Source: Atriophallophorus winterbourni
Lineage: Eukaryota; Platyhelminthes; Trematoda; Plagiorchiida; Microphallidae
Direction: 5' to 3'
NCBI GenBank assembly: GCA_013407085.1
Contig: JACCGJ010018343.1
Location: 1-64,000 of the forward strand
Length of the DNA: 64,000 nucleotides
A program made the position numbers and the translations under genes. A model generated the notes under the pieces. The model saw only the letters and a list, made by a program, of their open reading frames with translations. It was not told the DNA's origin and made no database searches. Every line of letters starts with the position of its first letter. The stretch's first letter is position 1. Shown here in pieces: positions 10,526 to 20,592 of this stretch.

Positions 10526-13395
10526 TAACTTTCAATGATTTAAACACCACAAACTTTATAAGATGTTTATATACAAATGCACAAAGCCTTCCAAACAAAT
10601 TAGCTGAGCTAACCGAGATATGTTCGCGCTACTCACCTGACATTATCGCCATTACAGAAACATGGTATTCTTCCCAATTGATTGAAACGGAGATATCAAT
10701 TCCAAATATGAATTTGATAAGGAACGATCGAGAGAGAAGTGGTGGTGGTGTTGCTCTTTATTACCATAATCGACTCCAGTGCCATCCAATAGACAAGACA
10801 GAATTAACGCTCGAGGATACAATTTGGTGCTCTTTAACGCTGATGTCTGGTGAAGTTTGCATTATTGGTGTGGTCTACCGTTCCCCTTCATCTACGGAAT
10901 CGTACAACGAAAGGTTGATCCAAGTGCTTCAGCGCTTGACTCGCACACAGCAAGCAACGACACTTATTATGGGTGACTTTAATCTGTCCACCATTTATCT
11001 CAGGGACGATCAATCTCCACAAACGCTAGAATACCGATTCAGAGAGGTACTAGATTCAGTCCCGTTATACAACCATGTTCACGAATGCACCCGGAGGAGA
11101 GGTTCTGACCGCCCCTCTGTCTTGGATTTGGTGTTAACAGCGTAAGAACAATCTATCGAAGCGATCGAATTCCAGGCTCCGCTGGGTCTTAGCGACCATT
11201 CAGTGCTTGTGTTTGACTATGTTTGCAGTACTCAGCAATCGCTTGTTCCGAATGGGGTGGTTCGACGGGTTGATAAATTGGCCTTGAGTAAAACGCTGGT
11301 GCAGATTCCGAATTTTCAGATGGACAACATAAGCCCTGACGCGCAATGGAACGAACTTGTAGGTTTTCTGAAACTGAAGATAGACGAGAACTCACAGATC
11401 GTTCAGAAAAGGTGCGTCCATGAACTTCGTTTTGTTGTCCGCAGCAGAACAAAAAAGTGGATAGCAAAGAAGCGAGCAGCGTGGGTGCAGCACAAAGCCA
11501 ACAATACTTCTACTTCTTGGCAACAGTTCCGTATGTTACGCAACAAAGTGACTGCACTTATTCGAGAGGATAAGGAAGCGCACCAATTGATGCTGCTGTC
11601 AAAAATGGAACGCAACCCAAAATTACTATACAAAATCATGAACGCGAAAGCGAAAGTCAAACCAGGTATTTTTCCCATCCAGAATGGTGAAAAACTTACT
11701 GAAACAGCGTTGGAAACCGCAAATGCTCTAGCAGTTTACTACTCTAAAGTGTTCGTGCCAAAGGTTTTAGGGGAACGTTTTGAGTATTCAATCGAACCAG
11801 GAATCGAAACATTGTGCGATATTTCGATAAATCCAATGATTGTTGCAAGTCATTCACTCAAACTAAATGTAAGAAAATCCCCAGGAGCGGATGGCATCAC
11901 ACCGGATGTGCTCAGGTTCTGTCACCGTCAGCTTTGTGAACCGCTCTCCAGCCTGTTTAACTATTCGTTGCTTAAGGGAGTTGTACCGAAAGATTGGAAG
12001 TCCGGCGTAATAACACCTATCTTCAAAGGCGGTTGCCGATCTGACGCTGGAAATTATCGTCCCGTCACACTTTTACCTGTAATTGCTAAGCTCATGGAAC
12101 GTATAGTCTCGAAAAGAATGTTTGCACACTTTGAATCGCAGAATTTGTTTTCGCCAGCGCAGCATGGATTTCGATCTAATCGCTCGTGTCTAACGAATCT
12201 TCTCATAACGCTAGACGACTGGACAAAGGAGTTGGATATAAGTTCTTGCATCCACGTCTGTTACCTAGACATTTCGATTGCTTTTGACACAGTCAATCAT
12301 CATTTGCTTCTTCAAAAACTGATGCGTTTAGGAATATGTGATCCACTCCTCTCATGGTTGTGCGACTATCTTTCAGATCGCGACGCCCAGTTAAAGTTAA
12401 CGGAACGCTATCCCAAACGTTCAAAACCACCAGTGGAGTCCCACAGGGATCTGTGCTAGGCCCGCTCCTCTTTCTGCTGTACATAAATGATTTACCCCCC
12501 CCTCATATCGTCCAAAATAGTCCTGTTCGCGGATGACATGAAAATTTGGACGCCAATAAGTTCTGCAGAGGATTGTGAGAAACTGCAAATGGATTTGGAC
12601 AGCGTGTCGAATTGGGCGGTCATGAATGACATGTCATTTAACATACAGAAATGTAAGATGCTCCATCTTGGCAAGAATGTTCCTTGGACATATCGATTAG
12701 GAACGGAAAACCTAGCATGGAGCTCATTGGATAAAGATCTTGGAGTGTGGATTAGCGGGAACCTGAAGAGCACAGCGCACTGCCAGAACATATATCGACG
12801 GGTAAACAGATTGTTGGGTATCTTTCGAAGAATATTTGGAAGATTCTCTCGGGTAACCTTACCAAGGATAATGAATATCTACCTTCGCCCTACGATGGAG
12901 TATGCGGTAGAGGTCTGGGCTCCTTGGCTGCGAAAAGATATTGCTCTCTTCGATAAAATCTCTCATAGAGCAACAAAGTTAGTGATTGGTCTTCGCAATG
13001 TGCCGTACACCGAAAGATTGCAACGTCTGGGTCTATGCGACTTTACCCAAAGGAGGATACGACGCGATATTATCCTCACATATAGAATTGTGTCTACTGA
13101 AGGACATCCACTAAAACACTTGCTCGATGTGTGTGATAGGAAAGTGACACGCGGACATACCTTATCCCTTTACGTTCCAAGTTCCCGTATTGATCGTCGG
13201 CGCCATTTTTCGCCGTACGTGCTATATTTCTTTGGAATTCTCTACCCCAACATGTGGTGGACTCTCCTTGCCTGGCGGTGTTTAAAGCTGAATTGGACTT
13301 ACATATGCAAAAGAATAACATTCGTGAGCCTTACATTTGATATTCCCTATTTTTTTTTATACTTTTGTAATTTTCATGTTTTATTCATACCGTAA
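10465..13395 (+). pseudogene. CR1-type LINE ORF2: AP-like endonuclease and reverse transcriptase, broken
   Basis: ORF2 overlaps the end of ORF1 by about 60 bp. Endonuclease motifs: CLYTNAQSLPNKLAEL, ITETWYSS, GVVYRSPSS, LIMGDFNLS and LGLSDHSVLVFDY. RT motifs: KSPGADGITPDVL, GNYRPVTLLPVIAKLMERIV, QHGFRSNRSC, YLDISIAFDTVNH, SGVPQGSVLGPLLFLLYIND and catalytic FADDMKIW. Breaks in the left copy: TAA near 11,143, a lost base near 12,391, eight instead of seven C near 12,494, and a C-terminal frameshift near 13,207 shared with the right arm. The third copy near 62,890 keeps the correct C-terminal frame. Confidence 0.9.
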
Positions 13396-13454
13396 TCCTG
13401 TGGTGTTGTACAGTATTAACTTTTTTAACCATGAATCCTTGAATCCTTGAATCC

Positions 13455-15510
13455 AGCTGACGACAACCACAGTCTTGCCATTCGCAATTTGGAAATTCGG
13501 CTCAACAGTGTTATGAGGGATGAGAGTCCCAAGAGGTGTCGCAGCGCAAATAAACGAGGTTTTTGCTGGAACCACGCGCGCTTTTGAAGTAGTACACGAA
13601 AGAGTTCGAGGCCGTGCTCATTTCAGAAAGCAGGGAACTCGAATGCCAGGTCGTGATGGCGTCCGCGTATACTGGCATTTTTCACAACGGTTGCGTCTTT
13701 CATGTACGAGATGTTGATACAAACATGAAGTTTTTCGTCGATACTGGAGCTCAGATAATTGTGATACCTCCATGTTCGCAGGACATAAACAAATTATCCA
13801 GTATCGCGTTTAGCGCATCGATGGTACAGCTATACGTACATATGGTAAAATACTTGATAATTCGAGGATAAATCCTCACCCTCAATTTTTGCCTTCCGAG
13901 ACCTATCAATTGGGTTTTTCCTAGTCCTATACTGGACCTGGATATATTCCAACACCACCGTAAGGTAGACCTTTGCTGGTACAAACTGATTGATGGCGTA
14001 ATAAATCTGAACATAAACGGCTCACAAACTATATGTACGTCTCCCACCATCAAGAGCGATATAAAACATTTCAGCCCACCGTGCAAAAAGCTAATAGAGT
14101 CTTTCATGGGTATCACAATTCCTAACTACCAGATGTCAGATGTGAAGAATGACGTCAACCACGAGATCATAACTACAGGGAACACATGCTTTAGTAGACC
14201 GCGGAGGTTAGCCCGAATAAGTTCGAAATCGCCAAAAGCGGATTCGACCGTATGTTGCAAACGGGAACTATCCGAACTTCCAGCAGTAATTTGGCGAGAC
14301 CACTGCAAATGCTTCCTAAGACGAGAGTCAACGACTGGAAACCATGCGTATTTCATAGAGCTCTGAATAAGCTCACGAAACCGAATAGGTATCCAATCCC
14401 GCATTTGCATTATATTTTCATTTCCCTGCATCATAAGTGTATGTTCAGGAAAAATAGATCTTATTAGTGCGTATCACCAAATTCGGTTCACCAAGCGGAG
14501 GTGTCAAACACTGCCGTGACCATACCAGTTGGTCTCAGCAAGTTTTTACGCATGCAATTTGAACTGCGCAACGCCGCGCAAACGGTAAAACGTTTCAAGG
14601 ACCAGGTTACGCATGGACTAGATTTCGTTTTCGCCTATATCGACAACATCTTGGTTGCTAGTCGTTCCCACGAGGAACAACTACAACATCTCAAACAATT
14701 GTTTGAACGATTACCTGATTACGGAGTGGTCATCAATCCCTCCAAGACCCAACTAGAACAGGTTTCCATTGATTTGCTCTGCTAATACGTAAATTCGGAG
14801 GATATTAAACCTCTCAGAGATAAGATTGACGCCATTTTAAGCTTTACATTGCCTGACTTTCCCACAAGCTGCGTGGGTTTTTTGCATTGTCAACTACTAT
14901 TGCCGCTTCACACCAAATTGTTCAAAGCTATGCCCACCCCTGATGGATAAAAGCAGTTCTGAATGGACGAGTCAGGTAGACAACCTTTCGAGAAAATCAA
15001 GCAGAAATTGGGTAAGTGGTGTTGCTAGCACACTTCGATCCGCAAAGCACACTCGTACCTTCAACATATGCATCCTCTGTCGCTTTCGGTTGCGTGCTAC
15101 AACAGATAAAGTAAAGCAACATTGTACCACTCGCGTTCTTCTCAAAGAAGCTACAACCCGCAGAGCAAAATTATAGCACGTTTGGTCGCGAACTCCTAAT
15201 GGTGTATCTGAGTATTGGACACTTCCGTCACTTGTTTGAAGGACGCAAATTTGTGACACAGATCACAAGCCAATGATCTACGCGCTGGCCTCTGCTTCTG
15301 ACAAGTACAATCCACGTGAAATACGATAATTGGACTATATCTCGAAGTACACATCGAAAATTAATTATCTGCCTGGGTTCAAGAACGAGGTTGCGACGTC
15401 TTGACAATATCTTCCATCGACACCATCAATGTCAGCCCCGCGGTGGATCTGAAAGAACTGGCTATACTTCGAGCAAGCAGAAAAACTTCCTTGAACAGTT
15501 GTCCAACACC
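13455..15510 (+). pseudogene. Gypsy-1 gag end, protease, reverse transcriptase and RNase H
   Basis: The gag tail resumes right after the LINE. The protease shows FFVDTGAQIIVIPP near 13,735. RT follows with NTCFSRPRRLARISSKSPKA, LQTGTIRTSSSNLARPL, NRYPIPHLH, and MQFELRNAAQTVKRFKDQV. The catalytic box reads AYIDNILVASR, so the second aspartate is changed to asparagine. RNase H-like sequence continues to about 15,370 (GRELLMVYLSIGHFRHLFEG) and a weak NEVADVLTISS follows. The segment 14,743-15,510 has no counterpart in the right arm. Many stops and frameshifts show it is dead. Confidence 0.85.
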
Positions 15511-15539
15511 AATTTGAAGATCAAATGACTCTGCTTAGC

Positions 15540-15904
15540 CCGAACACGCGAGACCATAATCTCTGACAACCAGATCAGGTCGCCTCGTTTATTTCCCCGA
15601 TAGATTATCATTTGCATGTACTTGATAAACAAACATTTGGCCCACTCTTCTTTTCACTTTCAACGTATGGTGTGGTAGATATCGCCTCTGAATGAGAAGC
15701 ACTATTTTCCTGTGAAGAATACCCTCAGATATCATTGGAGTGAATGTCAATGATAAGCTATTTACTCTTAGCCGCCTATAAACTATGGATATCGACTTTG
15801 CCCGGCGTGCTTAGAACGGGTGCTTTCTATCATTTCGGGCCTCCGAATCGTCTATTTTTAATCCCGAGGATCGGCGCCGTGTTCCCAGTACTGGTGGGGG
15901 CCTG
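15540..15904 (+). pseudogene. Gypsy-1 integrase C-terminal end and 3' untranslated part
   Basis: The TTRSGRLVYFPDRLSF motif near 15,566 matches the usual C-terminal end of gypsy pol polyproteins in flukes. The catalytic integrase core that should precede it is absent. The stretch ends with ACTGGTGGGGGCC, a polypurine-rich tract just before the LTR. A second copy lies at 18,973-19,337. Confidence 0.6.
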
Positions 15905-16066
15905 TGTAGCAGACCAGTGGCTCGACACATTTATTATTGTAAACTTCTATTTGCTCCATCTTTTGCTAACATGTAATTCAAAAATCTGTCTGCATCACCT
16001 GGGATTCTGAAGACAACACCGTCACTAACGCAGTCATCTAAAAACTCAACTAATGCTTAAACAAAA
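15905..16066 (+). repeat. Gypsy-1 3' LTR (internally deleted), copy 1
   Basis: Starts TGTAGCAGACCAGTGG and matches the 5' LTR for about 95 bases. It then jumps to the 5' LTR end region (ACGCAGTCATC), so about 220 bp are missing. The end position is approximate. Confidence 0.7.
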
Positions 16067-16918
16067 TCTCAGTTATCATGCATGTATACCCAATATCAAG
16101 TTCCTGAGCTCCTCTCAAATCGGCGTTGTTGATCCACGGGTCAAAATCATCCTTGTGATTGGAATTTCATAGCTGAGTGGTAAGTTCAAAGCGATTTGAT
16201 AAACTAGGTTTTAATCGTAACTTTCCAATGTACACCAAATTAACCATCTCGTTACCACTAATAATGAAGCCATATTTTGATCTGAGTAAAATGGCACAAC
16301 GCGTAGGTAGTGATATTACTTGTTTCCACTTAATCAGGGTTCTACTCAACATTCCATGTTCTCTTTGTGTTCTAATAAGAATTCAACGTCCAAACATCTA
16401 AGAGTGCAAAACTTTGACCATTTTACAAGTCAAGTTTTCATTTATTCACAAAACGTTTCTCGTTGAAAATTTTGCTTGTTTGTGCAAATTACGCTGAGCG
16501 CTTCAAAGGTTGAGCGTTGAAACGTTGGGATAATTAACGAGCGGTTTTACCTTTACCGGTAAGTGAAAGGTTGTTGTGGTTTTATAAATGTTTGTCGTAT
16601 CTGGGACAGAGATGTCAGAAGTTCTATTATTGATCGCTGTTGAAAACACGGCGTCGTCTTTTGTGTTTCGTTCTTCCTAGCATTTGAGCAATCTGGTTGT
16701 GTAACATTTTTCACTCTTTCGGAAAAACCATACGAAATCTTTAAATTATTTAAACTTCAATATCATAAAAAATTCAAAAATACTTCAAAACTATAACCTC
16801 ACGTCCTTAAGTTGGGTACAAAACAGAATTTCGCTTTTATATTTGAATATGTTCGAGACCGATCGGGAGTCCATAATCATGAAAATAGAGTTTGCAATGA
16901 ATCGGTTATAGTAAGTTT

Positions 16919-16962
16919 TTGGTAACGTTTCACTTCTGAACACAGAAGCTTCGTCAGACCAA
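16919..16962 (-). ncRNA. Hammerhead ribozyme in the PLE 3' region, copy 1
   Basis: Minus strand, in order: stem I UUGGU; core CUGACGA; an extra A; stem II CUUCUG with loop UGUU and CAGAAG; then GAAA; the self-complementary ACGU that can form stem III between two molecules; the cleavage position after GUU; and ACCAA closing stem I. All invariant core bases are present. Hammerheads with very short palindromic stem III are known from Penelope-like elements. The orientation matches the PLE coding strand. The extra A before stem II should be checked by structure prediction. Confidence 0.75.
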
Positions 16963-17161
16963 GGGTGTCGGTACGAACAGTGTTCAGGTATAAATGGCAT
17001 TCTCTTGACCAATCCTGAGTTCACTAAGCTACACAGGGGAGATCAAGATAATTGATCAAGATAATTGATCACAACACCTAATTGCTGTGTTCATCCCTAA
17101 TTGTTTATTAATTGTTCAGGTCAGCGTATGCCGACACACTGCTTACGTAATCATGTGCGTA

Positions 17162-17803
17162 TTAGGTGTGATGTTCGTTAATCCTAATCCGCTGCAAAAC
17201 CGAACGCCAGATTGTTGAGATATCCGCCCCATCCACCTTGTTCATCGCATTCGCCCCAGCCTTTGTTATTTCAACAGCCTCGGAGTGAAGTCTTTCCCTA
17301 TAAGATTTCACACCCCGTCTTATCACTTTCACGTTATCAAGATCTACGCTGTGTCCAGTGTCTAGCACGTGTTCAGCTAGGGCAGAATCCCGAATCAGTG
17401 ATTGATATTCACTGGGATTGCGGGGTCGCTTTCCCACTCGATTCCTGTGTTCGTTTAACCTAGTGCAGAGTTCTCTAGACGTTTGCCCAATGTAAACACC
17501 CGCGCAACCCTTGCAGTTGATTTGGTAGATGCAGTTCGTCGCACAACCTAAAGGAGTCTTATCTTTGAGATGCATTAACACGGAGCGGAGAGTTCTACCT
17601 GCCTTATATGTTACTCTAATACCTGCGCTATTCAAGAGTCGACTTATTCCTTCGGAGGCGCTTTTGACATACGGTAGAGATACCGTAGCTCGCCAAACCT
17701 TTTGCGTCTTCGGTTGCGGATATTTAACTCGGTTTAATTGGTGTTTAATTAAGCTCTTGGTGTACCCATGATTTGCAAGTCGGCGACTGACTTCTTCATG
17801 AGC
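17162..17803 (-). CDS. PLE GIY-YIG endonuclease domain, copy 1
   Basis: Open frame of about 213 residues from just after a TGA at 17,804-17,806 down to a stop at 17,162. The first part is the RT-nuclease linker (HGYTKSLIKHQLNRV). Then come the cysteine pair INCKGC and the signature CAGVYIGQTSRELCTRLNEH, the GIY-YIG core with its arginine and histidine. The later acidic residue of the active site is in EAVEITKAG. In PLEs this domain cuts the target DNA to prime reverse transcription. No ATG lies at its beginning because it is the C-terminal half of a longer polyprotein. Confidence 0.9.
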   Translation of the reverse strand, partial: AHEEVSRRLANHGYTKSLIKHQLNRVKYPQPKTQKVWRATVSLPYVKSASEGISRLLNSAGIRVTYKAGRTLRSVLMHLKDKTPLGCATNCIYQINCKGCAGVYIGQTSRELCTRLNEHRNRVGKRPRNPSEYQSLIRDSALAEHVLDTGHSVDLDNVKVIRRGVKSYRERLHSEAVEITKAGANAMNKVDGADISTIWRSVLQRIRINEHHT

Positions 17804-17806
17804 TCA

Positions 17807-18062
17807 TCTCTTATCTGCATCATCGCTGCAGAGGCGATCAACCTTGTAGAATAGCGATTTTGCTATGGACTGAAATACCCTTTATGGGTGCGCAGATGTG
17901 AATCTCAAAATGGCATCCGTGTCGATAGGGTTACAATATACCGTTGTTCTTATCTTGCCGTTGTCTTTTTGCGCGAGACAGTCAAAGAACGGAAGTGTCC
18001 CTTCCGTAGACTCGGTTTCCTTCGTGACCTGGATTTTTGGGTTCAGACTATTGAGATAACTA
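17807..18062 (-). pseudogene. PLE reverse transcriptase fragment, copy 1
   Basis: Only the end of the RT remains: KIRTTVYCNPIDTDAILRF, TSAH, then SIAKSLFYKVDRLCSDDADK. This is typical of the PLE RT thumb region. Copy 1 carries a TAA where copy 2 has AAA (in the HPKRVF stretch) and ends at the same TGA as copy 2. The upstream junction with inverted gypsy-1 lies at 18,062/18,063, so the catalytic RT motifs are absent. Confidence 0.8.
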
Positions 18063-18943
18063 TTGAGGGATTGATGACCACTCCGTAATCAGGTAATCGT
18101 TCAAACAATTGTTTGAGATGTTGTAGTTGTTCCTCGTGGGAACGACTAGCAACCAAGATGTCGTCGACATAGGCGAAAACGAAATCTAGTCCATGCGTAA
18201 CCTGGTCCTTGAAACGTTTTACCGTTTGCGCGGCGTTGCGCAGTTCAAATTGCATGCGTAAAAACTTGCTGAGATCAACTGGTATGGTCACGGCAGTGTT
18301 TGACACCTCCGCTTGGTGAACCGAATTTGGTGATACGCACTAATAAGATCTATTTTTCCTGAACATACACTTATGATGCAGGGAAATGAAAATATAATGC
18401 AAATGCGGGATTGGATACCTATTCGGTTTCGTGAGCTTATTCAGAGCTCTATGAAATACGCATGGTTTCCAGTCGTTGACTCTCGTCTTAGGAAGCATTT
18501 GCAGTGGTCTCGCCAAATTACTGCTGGAAGTTCGGATAGTTCCCGTTTGCAACATACGGTCGAATCCGCTTTTGGCGATTTCGAACTTGTTCGGGCTAAC
18601 CTCCGCGGTCTACTAAAGCATGTGTTCCCTGTAGTTATGATCTCGTGGTTGACGTCATTCTTCACATCTGACATCTGGTAGTTAGGAATTGTGATACCCC
18701 ATGAAAGCCTCTATTAGATTTTGGCACGGTGGGCTGAATGCTTTCTATCGCTTCTTAGGGGGGGAGGACGTACATATAGTTTGCGAGCAGTTTATGTTCA
18801 GTTATTGAGCCCCATCAATCAGTTTGTACCGCAAAGGTCCACCTTACGGTGGTGTTGGGATATATATCCAGGTCCAGTATAGGACTGGAAAAACCCAACT
18901 GAGAGGGTCTCGGAAGGCACAAAAAGAGGGGAGGATTTATCCT
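18063..18943 (-). pseudogene. Inverted gypsy-1 fragment (protease to RT), unit 1
   Basis: Reverse complement of 13,865-14,742. It encodes the post-protease region and RT up to INPS. Unlike both palindrome arms it keeps an intact catalytic box (AYVDDILVASR). The distal 230 bp, from about 18,715, are much more diverged, with many small indels. Confidence 0.85.
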
Positions 18944-19337
18944 AATTTGAAGATCAAATGACTCTGCTTAGCCCGAACACGCGAGACCATAATCTCTGAC
19001 AACCAGATCAGGTCGCCTCGTTTATTTCCCCGATAGATTATCATTTGCATGTACTTGATAAACAAACATTTGGCCCACTCTTCTTTTCACTTTCAACGTA
19101 TGGTGTGGTAGATATCACCTCTGAATGAGAAGCACTATTTTCCTGTGAAGAATACCCTCAGATATCATTGGAGTGAATGTCAATGATAAGCTATTTACTC
19201 TTAGCCGCCTATAAACTATGGATATCGACTTTGCCCGGCGTGCTTAGAACGGGTGCTTTCTATCATTTCGGGCCTCCGAATCGTCTATTTTTAATCCCGA
19301 GGATCGGCGCCGTGTTCCCAGTACTGGTGGGGGCCTG

Positions 19338-19499
19338 TGTAGCAGACCAGTGGCTCGACACATTTATTATTGTAAACTTCTATTTGCTCCATCTTTTGCT
19401 AACATGTAATTCAAAAATCTGTCTGCATCACCTGGGATTCTGAAGACAACACCGTCACTAACGCAGTCATCTAAAAACTCAACTAATGCTTAAACAAAA
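19338..19499 (+). repeat. Gypsy-1 3' LTR (internally deleted), copy 2
   Basis: Same sequence as 15,905-16,066, shifted by 3,433 bp in tandem unit 2. Confidence 0.7.
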
Positions 19500-20351
19500 T
19501 CTCAGTTATCATGCATGTATACCCAATATCAAGTTCCTGAGCTCCTCTCAAATCGGCGTTGTTGATCCACGGGTCAAAATCATCCTTGTGATTGGAATTT
19601 CATAGCTGAGTGGTAAGTTCAAAGCGATTTGATAAACTAGGTTTTAATCGTAACTTTCCAATGTACACCAAATTAACCATCTCGTTACCACTAATAATGA
19701 AGCCATATTTTGATCTGAGTAAAATGGCACAACGCGTAGGTAGTGATATTACTTGTTTCCACTTAATCAGGGTTCTACTCAACATTCCATGTTCTCTTTG
19801 TGTTCTAATAAGAATTCAACGTCCAAACATCTAAGAGTGCAAAACTTTGACCATTTTACAAGTCAAGTTTTCATTTATTCACAAAACGTTTCTCGTTGAA
19901 AATTTTGCTTGTTTGTGCAAATTACGCTGAGCGCTTCAAAGGTTGAGCGTTGAAACGTTGGGATAATTAACGAGCGGTTTTACCTTTACCGGTAAGTGAA
20001 AGGTTGTTGTGGTTTTATAAATGTTTGTCGTATCTGGGACAGAGATGTCAGAAGTTCTATTATTGATCGCTGTTGAAAACACGGCGTCGTCTTTTGTGTT
20101 TCGTTCTTCCTAGCATTTGAGCAATCTGGTTGTGTAACATTTTTCACTCTTTCGGAAAAACCATACGAAATCTTTAAATTATTTAAACTTCAATATCATA
20201 AAAAATTCAAAAATACTTCAAAACTATAACCTCACGTCCTTAAGTTGGGTACAAAACAGAATTTCGCTTTTATATTTGAATATGTTCGAGACCGATCGGG
20301 AGTCCATAATCATGAAAATAGAGTTTGCAATGAATCGGTTATAGTAAGTTT

Positions 20352-20395
20352 TTGTTAACGTTTCGCTTCTGAACACAGAAGCTTCGTCAGACCAA
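20352..20395 (-). ncRNA. Hammerhead ribozyme in the PLE 3' region, copy 2
   Basis: Same motif as 16,919-16,962. Stem II is improved by a G-C pair (GCUUCUG with CAGAAGC), while stem I is weakened because ACCAA became AACAA. The core CUGACGA and GAAA are intact and the ACGU palindrome is kept. Confidence 0.7.
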
Positions 20396-20592
20396 GGGTG
20401 TCGGTACGAACAGTGTTCAGGTATAAATGGCATTCTCTTGACCAATCCTGAGTTCACTAAGCTACACAGGGGAGATCAATATAATTGATCAAGATAATTG
20501 ATCACAACTCCTAATTGCTGTGTTCATCCCTAATTGTTTATTAATTGTTCAGGTCAGCGTATGCCGACACTGCTTACGTAATCATGTGCGTA

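Larger units (their letters stand above)
8710..13454 (+). mobile_element. CR1-clade LINE, nearly full length (left copy)
   Basis: A 4.7-kb element runs from a 5' leader (8,710-9,170) through ORF1 with a PHD-like zinc finger and ORF2 with endonuclease and reverse transcriptase. The 3' end is an 8-bp microsatellite (TGAATCCT repeated about 2.5 times, ending at 13,454). An 8-bp 3' repeat is the usual hallmark of the CR1 clade. It lies inside gypsy-1 gag with no convincing target duplication beyond 2-3 bases. Two more copies lie at 22,784-27,534 and from 62,631 to the window end. Confidence 0.9.
1..14742 (+). repeat. Left arm of giant imperfect palindrome
   Basis: Reading this interval forward gives the same sequence as reading 21,496-36,879 on the minus strand. 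Paired coordinates add to about 36,880 at the outer end, 36,875 after a 5-bp indel near 1,630, 36,884 after a 9-bp in-frame indel near 6,190, 36,244 after a 640-bp indel at 7,627, and 36,238 after small indels in the LINE. The inner boundary is sharp: both arms agree through CATCAATCCCTC and then diverge. The outer boundary lies beyond the window start. The arms share nested insertions with identical target sites, so the duplication came after those insertions. Confidence 0.97.
4320..16066 (+). mobile_element. Gypsy-1: CsRn1-like gypsy LTR retrotransposon, broken by nested insertions
   Basis: The 5' LTR starts TGTAGCAGACC at 4,320 and a 3' LTR with the same start lies at 15,905. Between them are gag (8,240-8,709 and 13,455-13,640), protease (around 13,735), RT (14,190-14,790), RNase H (14,980-15,370) and a short integrase end (around 15,560). 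Gypsy-2 interrupts the 5' LTR and a 4.7-kb CR1-type LINE interrupts gag. Most of the integrase is missing between about 15,510 and 15,540. Frames are broken throughout. The gag and pol motifs resemble fluke CsRn1-type elements; the exact family is an inference. Confidence 0.85.
16067..18062 (-). mobile_element. Penelope-like element, 5'-truncated, copy 1
   Basis: On the minus strand the element starts abruptly at the gypsy-1 junction (18,062) inside the RT domain. It continues through the GIY-YIG nuclease (17,162-17,803) and ends with a noncoding 3' part that contains a hammerhead ribozyme (16,919-16,962). 5' truncation on insertion is usual for this class. The noncoding 3' part corresponds to the pseudo-LTR. 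The order RT, GIY-YIG, ribozyme is the canonical PLE order. The 3' end coordinate is approximate. Confidence 0.85.
15511..18943 (+). repeat. Tandem unit 1 (3,433 bp) at the palindrome centre
   Basis: Begins AATTTGAAGATCAAATGACT and repeats directly at 18,944. It contains the gypsy-1 integrase end and 3' LTR (plus strand), the PLE (minus strand), and an inverted piece of gypsy-1 (18,063-18,943) matching 13,865-14,742. The last 230 bp match unit 2 much less well than the rest. Confidence 0.95.

Noticed and set aside
15744..16010. Plus-strand 88-residue frame with hydrophobic segments, repeated at 19,177
   Set aside because: Spans the gypsy-1 3' untranslated region and LTR start; repeated only because of the tandem duplication.
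17212..17771. Plus-strand open frames over the GIY-YIG region
   Set aside because: They are antisense shadows of the PLE nuclease and have no family signature.
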